From NCBI GenBank assembly GCA_950071955.1, contig CATMOC010000101.1, positions 1-9,593 of the forward strand: a stretch of DNA of 9,593 nt, read 5' to 3'. The notes beneath the pieces were generated by a model. The model saw nothing but the letters and a program-made list of their open reading frames with translations. It did not search any database and was not told the origin of the DNA. The stretch is from an uncultured Mesorhizobium sp. (GTDB taxonomy: Bacteria; Pseudomonadota; Alphaproteobacteria; Rhizobiales; Rhizobiaceae). This document shows positions 1 to 5,206 of this stretch, one piece after another; the first letter of the stretch is position 1; each line of letters opens with the position of its first letter. The position numbers were made by a program, and so were the translations under genes.

Positions 1-393
1 GATTCGGCTGGCGGGCTTCACAACGCGCTTGCCCGCATCTTCCGCTCCGTCGGCGAGGACGAGCGTCTCGGCGTCCTCAAGGCGCATCCCGACCTCGCCG
101 GCAAGCTCGCCGCGGCAAAGCGACTGACGGCCGAATCCTCCGCCGAGCAGGCCTCCGCCGGGCTCGACGCGCTGACCGATGCCGAGCGGACCCGCTTCAG
201 CGAACTCAACGACGCCTACACGGAAAAATTCGGTTTCCCCTTCATCATCGCCGTGAAGGGCCTGACCAAGGGCGACATCCTCGCCGCCTTCGAGAGCCGC
301 ATCGACAACGATCGCGCCGAGGAGTTCGCCACCGCCTGCCGGCAGGTCGAACGCATCGCGCTGCTGCGGCTGCGCGACATCCTGCCGGCCTGA
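1..393 (+). CDS. uraD: OHCU decarboxylase, 3' part (5' end outside window)
   Basis: The first 130 codons, read in frame 1 to a TGA, are the C-terminal part of 2-oxo-4-hydroxy-4-carboxy-5-ureidoimidazoline decarboxylase. This cytoplasmic enzyme makes (S)-allantoin in the last step of urate oxidation. Visible family motifs are HPDLAG (visible residues 29-34, carrying the family's catalytic histidine), the SSAEQASAGLD segment (46-56, with the conserved Glu), FGFPFIIAVKG (77-87), and the closing helix rich in E and R before LRDILPA. Stand-alone family members are about 165-170 residues, so about 35-40 residues are missing upstream. A fusion to an upstream allantoinase-like domain, known in some bacteria, cannot be excluded. 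The stop lies 12 bp before the next gene, whose Shine-Dalgarno sequence (GAGG) overlaps it, so the two are clearly one operon. Confidence 0.93.
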   Translation, partial: DSAGGLHNALARIFRSVGEDERLGVLKAHPDLAGKLAAAKRLTAESSAEQASAGLDALTDAERTRFSELNDAYTEKFGFPFIIAVKGLTKGDILAAFESRIDNDRAEEFATACRQVERIALLRLRDILPA

Positions 394-405
394 GGATTTA
401 GAATC

Positions 406-1239
406 ATGGCCGGGCCGCAATATGTCGTCACCCATGGCGGTCACCCCGCGCAGAGCGAACTGCACACGGGCCGCGCCATCTTCACCGAGGCTTATGCCGT
501 CATCCCGAAGGGGGTGATGCGCGACATCGTCACCAGCGCGCTGCCCTTCTGGAGCGGAACCCGCGTTTGGATCATCGCGCGGCCCCTGTCGGGCTTCTCC
601 GAGACCTTCTCGCAATACGTCATGGAAGTCGCACCGGGCGGCGGCAGCGTGAGGCCGGAGCCGGATGCGGCCGCGCAGGGCGCGCTATTCGTCATGGAAG
701 GCGAGATCGTCGTGACGCTCGGCGGCGAGCGCCACAGGCTCCAGCCCGGCGGCTTCGCCTGGCTGCCACCGGGAAGCGGATGGACGCTCGCGAACGAAGG
801 CAGCCGCCACGCCGCATTCCATTGGATCAGAAAACTCTACGAGCGCGTCGAGGGCATCGACGTGCCGGAACCCGTGTTCGGCAACGAGCAGGACATCGTG
901 CCGCTCTCCATGCCAGGCACCGCGGGCCGCTGGGCGACGACGCGCTTCCTCGACCCCGACGACATCCGCTACGACATGCACCTTAACATCGTCACCCTCG
1001 AGCCGGGCGGCTTGATTCCCTTCGAGGAGACGCACGTGATGGAGCACGGGCTCTACGTGCTCGAAGGCAAGGCCGTCTACAAGCTGAACCGCGACTGGGT
1101 CGAGGTCGAGGCCGGCGACTTCATGTGGCTGCGCGCCTTCTGCCCGCAGGCCTGCTATGCCGGCGGCCCCGGAAAGTTCCGCTACCTGCTCTACAAGGAC
1201 GTCAACCGCCACACGAAGCTCGGCGGGTTCGGACGGTGA
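406..1239 (+). CDS. allE: (S)-ureidoglycine aminohydrolase (bicupin)
   Basis: A 277-residue protein of the YlbA/AllE/UGlyAH family, often labelled 'bifunctional allantoicase/(S)-ureidoglycine aminohydrolase' in databases. It removes ammonia from (S)-ureidoglycine, the allantoate amidohydrolase product, giving (S)-ureidoglycolate. Two cupin barrels are visible: residues about 70-135 (YVMEVAPGGGS, then ALFVMEGEIVV) and about 195-265 (NIVTLEPGGLIPFEETHVME, then YVLEGKAVYKL). The C-terminal barrel has the manganese ligands E208, H210, H214 and Q248. Their spacing is identical to E235/H237/H241/Q275 that I recall for the Arabidopsis enzyme, so the protein should be active. There is no signal peptide, so it is cytoplasmic. 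The ATG at 406 follows GAGG by about 10 bp. Its stop overlaps the GTG start of allA (GTGA), which implies translational coupling and matches the order of the pathway. Confidence 0.93.
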   Translation: MAGPQYVVTHGGHPAQSELHTGRAIFTEAYAVIPKGVMRDIVTSALPFWSGTRVWIIARPLSGFSETFSQYVMEVAPGGGSVRPEPDAAAQGALFVMEGEIVVTLGGERHRLQPGGFAWLPPGSGWTLANEGSRHAAFHWIRKLYERVEGIDVPEPVFGNEQDIVPLSMPGTAGRWATTRFLDPDDIRYDMHLNIVTLEPGGLIPFEETHVMEHGLYVLEGKAVYKLNRDWVEVEAGDFMWLRAFCPQACYAGGPGKFRYLLYKDVNRHTKLGGFGR

Positions 1240-1745
1240 CCCGCACCATCCTCGCAGCCCCTCTCACCCGCGAGGGCTTCGCTCCCTTCGGTGACGTCAT
1301 CGACACCGACGGCGCCGAGCATTTCCCCATCAACGGCGGCATGTGCGAGCGCTTCCACGACCTGGCGAAGGTCGAGACCGCCGGCCCCGGCGCCCGCGTG
1401 CTGGTCTCGATCTTCAAGGGCAAGCCCTACGCCTTCCCGCTCGAACTCACCCTCGTCGAGCGTCACCCTCTCGGCAGCCAGGCCTTCATGCCGCTGTCCC
1501 CCGCCCCATTCCTCGTCGTTGTCTGCCCCGACGGGCCGGACGGACCGGAAACGCCACGCGCCTTCGTGACCCGCGCCGGCCAGGGTGTGAACTACCGGCG
1601 CAACACCTGGCACGCGGTGCTCACCCCCATCGGCGCTCCACAGGATTTCCTCGTCGTCGACCGCGGCGGGGACGGCAACAATCTCGAAGAACATCGTTTT
1701 GCCGAGCCCTGGACGATACGGCTCCCTGAAGGGATTTCCGCATGA
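1236..1745 (+). CDS. allA: Ureidoglycolate lyase (urea-releasing)
   Basis: The product has 169 residues, close to the 160 of E. coli AllA, and splits (S)-ureidoglycolate into glyoxylate and urea. Segments shared with the family are FGDVIDTD near the N-terminus, FPINGGMCERFHDLAKVE (about residues 30-47), ERHPLGSQAFMPL (about 74-86), the GQGVNYRRNTWHAVL block (about 115-130) and DFLVVDRGG. I chose the GTG at 1236 because the alignment with AllA begins there and it overlaps the upstream stop as GTGA; the frame stays open further upstream (an ATG at 1125), but that part lies wholly inside the previous gene. The C-terminus overlaps the next start as ATGA. The urea produced would need a urease or urea amidolyase, neither of which is in the window. 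Confidence 0.94.
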   Translation: MTRTILAAPLTREGFAPFGDVIDTDGAEHFPINGGMCERFHDLAKVETAGPGARVLVSIFKGKPYAFPLELTLVERHPLGSQAFMPLSPAPFLVVVCPDGPDGPETPRAFVTRAGQGVNYRRNTWHAVLTPIGAPQDFLVVDRGGDGNNLEEHRFAEPWTIRLPEGISA

Positions 1746-2335
1746 CCGATGCCGCGATGACCGACCGTCTGCTCGACGTCATCGAGCGCGACATCCTGCC
1801 GAAGACCGCGGCCGGCGTTCAAAAGGGCAACAAACTCTTCGGCGCGGCGATCCTGAAGAAGTCCGACCTGTCGCTGGTGCTCGCCGAAACCAACAACGAG
1901 ATGGAAAACCCGCTCTGGCACGGCGAGGTGCATGCGCTGAAGCGATTCTATGAAATGCCGAAGGAGACCCGTCCCGACACGAAGGAGTGCATCTTCATCG
2001 CCACGCACGAGCCCTGCTCGCTCTGCCTCTCGGCCATCACCTGGGCCGGATTCGACAATTTCTACTATCTTCTCAGCCACGAGGATTCGCGCGACTCGTT
2101 CGCCATCCCGCACGACCTGAGAATCCTGAAGGAGGTCTTCACCCTCGATCCCGGCGGCTACAACGCCGAGAACGCCTACTGGAAGAGCCACTCCATCCGC
2201 CGAGAGGTCGACGCCCTCGCCGAACCGGAGCGCGCTCGCCTTCAGGCTCGCATCGCGGCGGTCTCGAAGAGCTACGACGGCCTCTCCGCCATCTACCAGG
2301 AGAGCAAGGCGGATAACGACATCCCGCTGAATTGA
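1742..2335 (+). CDS. Cytidine-deaminase-superfamily deaminase, substrate unknown
   Basis: This 197-residue protein has the zinc-deaminase signature: WHGEVHALKRF (H60 zinc ligand, E62 proton shuttle) and THEPCSLCLS (P91, zinc ligands C92 and C95). The order H-x-E ... P-C-x-x-C places it with the guanine deaminase / tRNA adenosine deaminase / cytosine deaminase branch. The helix after the PCxxC motif (AITWAGFDNFYYLL) also fits that fold. It is longer than typical members (about 150-160 residues), with about 70 extra C-terminal residues rich in charged helix. Glycine replaces the usual alanine between His and Glu. It begins on an ATG overlapping the allA stop (ATGA) and has an AGGGA Shine-Dalgarno, so it is translated with the ureide genes. 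Guanine deamination feeding xanthine into purine breakdown is one possibility, and deamination of a ureide or other base is another. The superfamily is certain but the substrate is not. A second in-frame ATG lies at codon 6. Confidence 0.86.
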   Translation: MTDAAMTDRLLDVIERDILPKTAAGVQKGNKLFGAAILKKSDLSLVLAETNNEMENPLWHGEVHALKRFYEMPKETRPDTKECIFIATHEPCSLCLSAITWAGFDNFYYLLSHEDSRDSFAIPHDLRILKEVFTLDPGGYNAENAYWKSHSIRREVDALAEPERARLQARIAAVSKSYDGLSAIYQESKADNDIPLN

Positions 2336-2345
2336 TCCGCCGGCC

Positions 2346-2627
2346 TCAGCGCCGCCTGGCCGCCTCGTAGACCTGCATGCGATCGCGGCGGCCGACCGCG
2401 ATCACCACCACGACGATGCGGCCGTCATCGACCTCGTAGACAAGCCGGTAGCCGGCGCTGCGCAGCTTGATCTTGTAGCGGTTCGCGGAACCATGCAGCC
2501 GCGCCGCCGGGACGTGGGGATGTTCGCACTGCTCCCTCAGCTTCTTGCGGAACTGCTCGCGAATGTTCGGCGCAAGCGCCTTCCATTCCTTGAGCGCGGT
2601 TTCGAGGAACTCGATCTCATATCTCAT
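2346..2627 (-). CDS. relE: RelE-family toxin, mRNA interferase
   Basis: A 93-residue protein on the minus strand that closely resembles E. coli RelE (95 residues) along its whole length: ALKEW near residue 11, a REQFRKKL helix, YKIKLRSAGYRLVYEV (51-66), then VVVVIAVGRR and VYEAARR. The residues known to matter for ribosome-dependent mRNA cleavage in RelE, K52, K54, R61, R81 and Y87, are present at exactly those positions, so an active toxin is predicted. The start chosen is the ATG at 2625-2627, because it gives the family's N-terminus and overlaps the antitoxin's 3' end by 11 bp. A longer frame reaching 2678 only adds residues inside the antitoxin gene. The gene converges on the deaminase gene with 10 bp between the stop codons. 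Confidence 0.94.
   Translation of the reverse strand: MRYEIEFLETALKEWKALAPNIREQFRKKLREQCEHPHVPAARLHGSANRYKIKLRSAGYRLVYEVDDGRIVVVVIAVGRRDRMQVYEAARRR
2381..2403. repeat. Perfect 8-bp inverted repeat inside 3' end of relE
   Basis: GATCGCGG (2381-2388) and CCGCGATC (2396-2403) form a perfect 8-bp GC-rich stem with a 7-base loop. It sits in the last 60 bp of relE and 46 bp downstream of the stop codon of the convergent deaminase gene. No T-run follows on either strand, so it is not a standard intrinsic terminator. It could still act as an mRNA 3' end stabiliser for the ureide operon transcript, or it may simply reflect coding sequence. Confidence 0.35.
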
Positions 2628-2865
2628 CGAGATCGACCGGGATGCGCCTTTCCTCCCGGCGCGCATCGGCGATGGCATTGAGTTCGACGTCTTCGAGGCG
2701 CTCCATCATCGATTCGAACGCCTTTGCGGGCACGCAGTAGAAGGCGGTCTGGTTGTGATTAAGGATTGCCACTGGAGCGCCTTCGCCTGCGGCGACCGTG
2801 CCCATCGGATTCCGCTTCAGTTCGGATACGCTGGCCGTGACTTCGGCAAGCAGGATCTGGGGCAT
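2617..2865 (-). CDS. Phd/YefM-type (StbD-like) antitoxin
   Basis: An 82-residue partner upstream of relE. The N-terminal half, with LAEVTASVSELKRNP, GTVAAGEGAPVAILNHN and the AFYCVP strand (to about residue 47), has the Phd/YefM DNA-binding and dimerisation pattern. The C-terminal stretch FESMMERLEDVELNAIADAR is the expected helix that clamps the toxin. It most resembles StbD of plasmid stabilisation systems rather than the ribbon-helix-helix RelB of E. coli. A good Shine-Dalgarno (GGTGGAGAG on the minus strand, about 2872-2880) precedes the ATG. The 11-bp overlap with relE gives antitoxin-first, coupled translation. Antitoxins of this kind repress their own promoter, which would lie in the spacer just upstream. 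Confidence 0.92.
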   Translation of the reverse strand: MPQILLAEVTASVSELKRNPMGTVAAGEGAPVAILNHNQTAFYCVPAKAFESMMERLEDVELNAIADARREERRIPVDLDEI

Positions 2866-2893
2866 CGGTTTCTCTCCACCTTTTCAAGCCCGG

Positions 2894-2922
2894 AATTTAG
2901 CATCATTTTCGATACCGGAAAA
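2894..2922 (-). promoter_or_regulatory. Candidate toxin-antitoxin promoter and operator
   Basis: On the minus strand, upstream of the antitoxin, TTTTCC (2917-2922) lies 17 bp from TAAATT (2894-2899), preceded by TG as in an extended -10. An inverted repeat TTTTC-N7-GAAAA (2906-2922) covers the -35 and spacer, a suitable place for autorepression by the antitoxin. This is the most AT-rich patch in the local sequence. The -35 match is weak, so this is a plausible assignment only. The rest of the divergent spacer (2923-3040) holds two small dyads (CGCTGCAGCG at 2977-2986, GGCTTGAAGCC at 2986-2996). I see no convincing plus-strand promoter in it. Confidence 0.35.
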
Positions 2923-3040
2923 GAGGCTCCGCTGTCCGAGTACTGCGTTCCTCGGCGCAATCAGCATCGTTCCGGTCGCTGCAGCGGCTTGAAGCCATGG
3001 CCGCCCTCGTGGCTGACTGTCACCCAACGAGAGAGCCACC

Positions 3041-5053
3041 ATGAAAACCGTCACCACCTTCCCCCGCAAAGTCGTCGAGCATCCCGATCTCGGCATCGTC
3101 ATGCCCGACGGCTGCCGGCTCTCGGTGCGCGCCTGGATTCCGGAGGACGCCGGGGAGGACCCGGTGCCCGCGATCCTGGAGCACCTGCCCTATCGCAAGC
3201 GCGACGGCACCATCGGCCGGGACAATCTCACCCATCCGTACTTCGCCGGCCATGGCTACGCCTGCCTGCGCGTCGACATGCGCGGCAACGGCGATTCCGA
3301 AGGGGTGATGGAGGACGAATATTCCGAGCAGGAACTGCAGGACGCCTGCGACGTCATCGCCTGGGCCGCGCGCCAGCCCTGGTGCAACGGCAATGTCGGC
3401 ATGATGGGCATCTCCTGGGGCGGCTTCAACGCCCTACAGGTCGCGGCGAAGGAACCGCCGGCGCTCAAGGCCATCATCACGCTCTGCTCGACCGACGACC
3501 GCTATGCCGACGACATCCACTACAAGGGCGGGCTGCTGCTCAACGAGAACCAGGGTTGGGGCGCGACGATGCTCTCCTACTCCTCGCGCCCGCCGGACCC
3601 GGCAGTCGTCGGCGAGCGCTGGCGCGACATATGGCTCGACCGGCTGGAGAACGAGCCTTTCCTCCCCGCGGTCTGGCTGTCGCACCAGACCCGCGACGCC
3701 TACTGGAAGCGCGGCTCGGTCTGCGAAGATTTTTCGCGGATCAAGGCAGCGACGCTCGCCGTCGGCGGCTGGGGCGACGCCTACAAGAACGCCGTCTCGC
3801 GTCTCGTCACCGGCATCACGAAAGCCCCGGCCAAGGGCATCGTCGGCCCGTGGATCCACAAGTATCCCCATTTCGCCGTGCCGAAACCCGCCATCGGCTT
3901 CCTCCAGGAAGCCCTGCGCTGGTGGGACCGCTGGCTGAAGGACATCGACACCGGCGTCGAGAACGATCCGGCGATGCGGCTCTATCTGATGGATTCGGTC
4001 CCCCCGCGCGACTGGTACGAGGAGCGGCCGGGCCGCTGGATCGCGGAGCGGGCGTGGCCTTCCGGTCGGATCGAGAGCCGCGAGTTCGGCCTCGGTTCCA
4101 ATGGAACGCTGTCGCACGGAGCGCAATGTCCGATCGAATATACGATCCGCTCGCCGCAGGATTGCGGCATGGCGGGCGGCGAGTACTGCGCCATCTGGCT
4201 CGGTCCCGAACTACCGGGAGACCAGCGCATGGACGACAAAAAATCCTGCTGCTTCGACGGCGCGCCCCTGGATGAAACGCTCGACATCGTCGGCGGTCCG
4301 GTCGTCCGGCTGACGCTCTCGGCGGACCGGCCGGTCGCCATGGTTGCCGTGCGGCTTTGCGACGTCCAGCCCGACGGCGCATCGACCCGCATCACCTACG
4401 GCGTCTTCAATCTCTGTCACCGCAACTCGCACGAGTTTCCCGAAGCCGTGGTACCCGACGAGGCGATGGACGTCTCTTTCCGCCTCGACGATGTCGCATA
4501 CTCCATCAAGCCCGGCCACCGTCTTCGCGTCGCAGTCTCGTCGACCTACTGGCCGATGGTCTGGCCGTCGCCGGAAGAGGTGACGCTAACGCTCCGCAAG
4601 GGCTCGCTGGACCTGACGGTGAGAACCTCGCGAGGCGAGGGAGACGAATGGACATTCGCGGAACCGGAAGGCGCGAAGCCCTGGCAGACCGAGACGATCC
4701 GCCCGGCTTCCAACCGCCGCGAGACCGCGCGCGATCCGGCAACCGGCCTGGTGACGCTGGCGATCGAGGACGATTTCGGCGAGGTTCGCGACCTCGACCA
4801 TGGCCTCGTCAGCGGCGGGATCGCCCGGGAAAGATGGTCGATCGACCCGGCCGATCCCTTGAGCGCCCGGGGAGAGACGCACTGGACCGAAACCCTTTCG
4901 CGCGACCAATGGCAGGTGCGAACCAAGACCATCACCAGCATGCGCAGCGATGCCACGACGTTTTTCCTGGAGGGACGAATCGACGCTTTCGAGGGGGAGA
5001 AGCTTGTATTCACACGAGAATTCGTTAATGAAATCAGCCGTGATCATATCTGA
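3041..5053 (+). CDS. CocE/NonD-family serine hydrolase
   Basis: A 670-residue alpha/beta hydrolase of the X-Pro dipeptidyl-peptidase (S15)/CocE group, which cleaves esters or amides such as cocaine, acyl-antibiotics and N-acyl amides. Visible residues are Y51 in EHLPYRKRDG (the oxyanion-hole tyrosine of CocE), the nucleophile S125 in GISWGG, D246 in VGGWGDAY and H273 in GPWIH. The triad is therefore complete. The N-terminal catalytic domain covers about residues 1-295, the C-terminal jelly-roll (PepX_C) about 310-560, and about 110 residues follow that the typical CocE length (about 570) lacks. There is no signal peptide, so it should act in the cytoplasm. The ATG at 3041 follows ACGAGAGAG by a suitable distance. 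It leads a plus-strand group with an ABC importer 153 bp downstream, which suggests it acts on the imported compound. Family confidence is high, but substrate and reaction are unknown. Confidence 0.9.
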   Translation: MKTVTTFPRKVVEHPDLGIVMPDGCRLSVRAWIPEDAGEDPVPAILEHLPYRKRDGTIGRDNLTHPYFAGHGYACLRVDMRGNGDSEGVMEDEYSEQELQDACDVIAWAARQPWCNGNVGMMGISWGGFNALQVAAKEPPALKAIITLCSTDDRYADDIHYKGGLLLNENQGWGATMLSYSSRPPDPAVVGERWRDIWLDRLENEPFLPAVWLSHQTRDAYWKRGSVCEDFSRIKAATLAVGGWGDAYKNAVSRLVTGITKAPAKGIVGPWIHKYPHFAVPKPAIGFLQEALRWWDRWLKDIDTGVENDPAMRLYLMDSVPPRDWYEERPGRWIAERAWPSGRIESREFGLGSNGTLSHGAQCPIEYTIRSPQDCGMAGGEYCAIWLGPELPGDQRMDDKKSCCFDGAPLDETLDIVGGPVVRLTLSADRPVAMVAVRLCDVQPDGASTRITYGVFNLCHRNSHEFPEAVVPDEAMDVSFRLDDVAYSIKPGHRLRVAVSSTYWPMVWPSPEEVTLTLRKGSLDLTVRTSRGEGDEWTFAEPEGAKPWQTETIRPASNRRETARDPATGLVTLAIEDDFGEVRDLDHGLVSGGIARERWSIDPADPLSARGETHWTETLSRDQWQVRTKTITSMRSDATTFFLEGRIDAFEGEKLVFTREFVNEISRDHI

Positions 5054-5206
5054 TCGCGCCACCCTTGGTCCAATTGCGCCATACGATTTACGCCAGGGAA
5101 TGTCGCTTTCGGTCTTGTAGACCGGCCATCCTTGGCGCCAATATTCCTGACACGAAGAGGCCTTCTTATGGCCCAGGGGCAACACAATCACAGTGAGGAG
5201 CATTCC
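5054..5206 (+). promoter_or_regulatory. Spacer upstream of the importer with two palindromes
   Basis: This 153-bp non-coding stretch is less GC-rich than its flanks. It holds a dyad CGGTCT-TGT-AGACCG (5110-5124) and a perfect 10-bp palindrome TTGGCGCCAA (5132-5141), with centres about 20 bp (two helical turns) apart. An imperfect dyad CGTGATCA-TATC-TGATCGCG (5039-5058) spans the stop of the upstream hydrolase gene. The GT-N2-AC core in TTGTAGACC resembles GntR-type operators, but that is inference. I find no convincing -35/-10 pair, no sigma-54 spacing and no T-run terminator. The importer may have its own regulated promoter here, or it may be co-transcribed with the hydrolase gene. Confidence 0.4.
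5195..5200 (+). promoter_or_regulatory. Ribosome binding site fixing the binding-protein start
   Basis: GAGGAG lies 6 bases before the ATG at 5207. Two earlier in-frame ATGs, at 5132 and 5168, lack such a site. Using either would put 13-25 extra residues in front of the Tat leader. Confidence 0.75.

Noticed and set aside
1125..1235. Longer N-terminus for ureidoglycolate lyase (ATG at 1125)
   Set aside because: It would lie wholly inside the bicupin gene and add an Arg/Pro-rich stretch absent from the family. The GTG at 1236 gives the normal AllA N-terminus and a GTGA overlap.
2628..2678. Extended N-terminus of RelE to an ATG at 2678
   Set aside because: The extra 17 residues match nothing in RelE and come from the antitoxin coding region read in another frame. 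Starting at 2627 aligns all RelE catalytic residues with their standard numbers.
4023..4037. AGCGGCC-G-GGCCGCT perfect dyad
   Set aside because: It is inside the hydrolase coding region with a 1-base centre. In GC-rich coding DNA this is likely chance, and there is no gene boundary nearby.
2545..4275. 576-residue plus-strand open frame
   Set aside because: It runs across the antisense toxin-antitoxin genes and then out of frame with the CocE-like gene, giving an Arg/Ala/Gly-rich low-complexity translation. The real hydrolase frame has the catalytic motifs.
5065..5090. Possible sigma-54 or sigma-70 promoter in TTGGTCCAATTGC...TACGAT
   Set aside because: GG-to-GC spacing is 7 rather than 10 for sigma-54, and the gap between TTGGTC and TACGAT is 11 rather than about 17 for sigma-70.
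5132..5206. Earlier starts for the binding protein (ATG at 5132 or 5168)
   Set aside because: They have no good ribosome binding site, and either would put extra residues before the Tat leader. The ATG at 5207 has GAGGAG at proper spacing.
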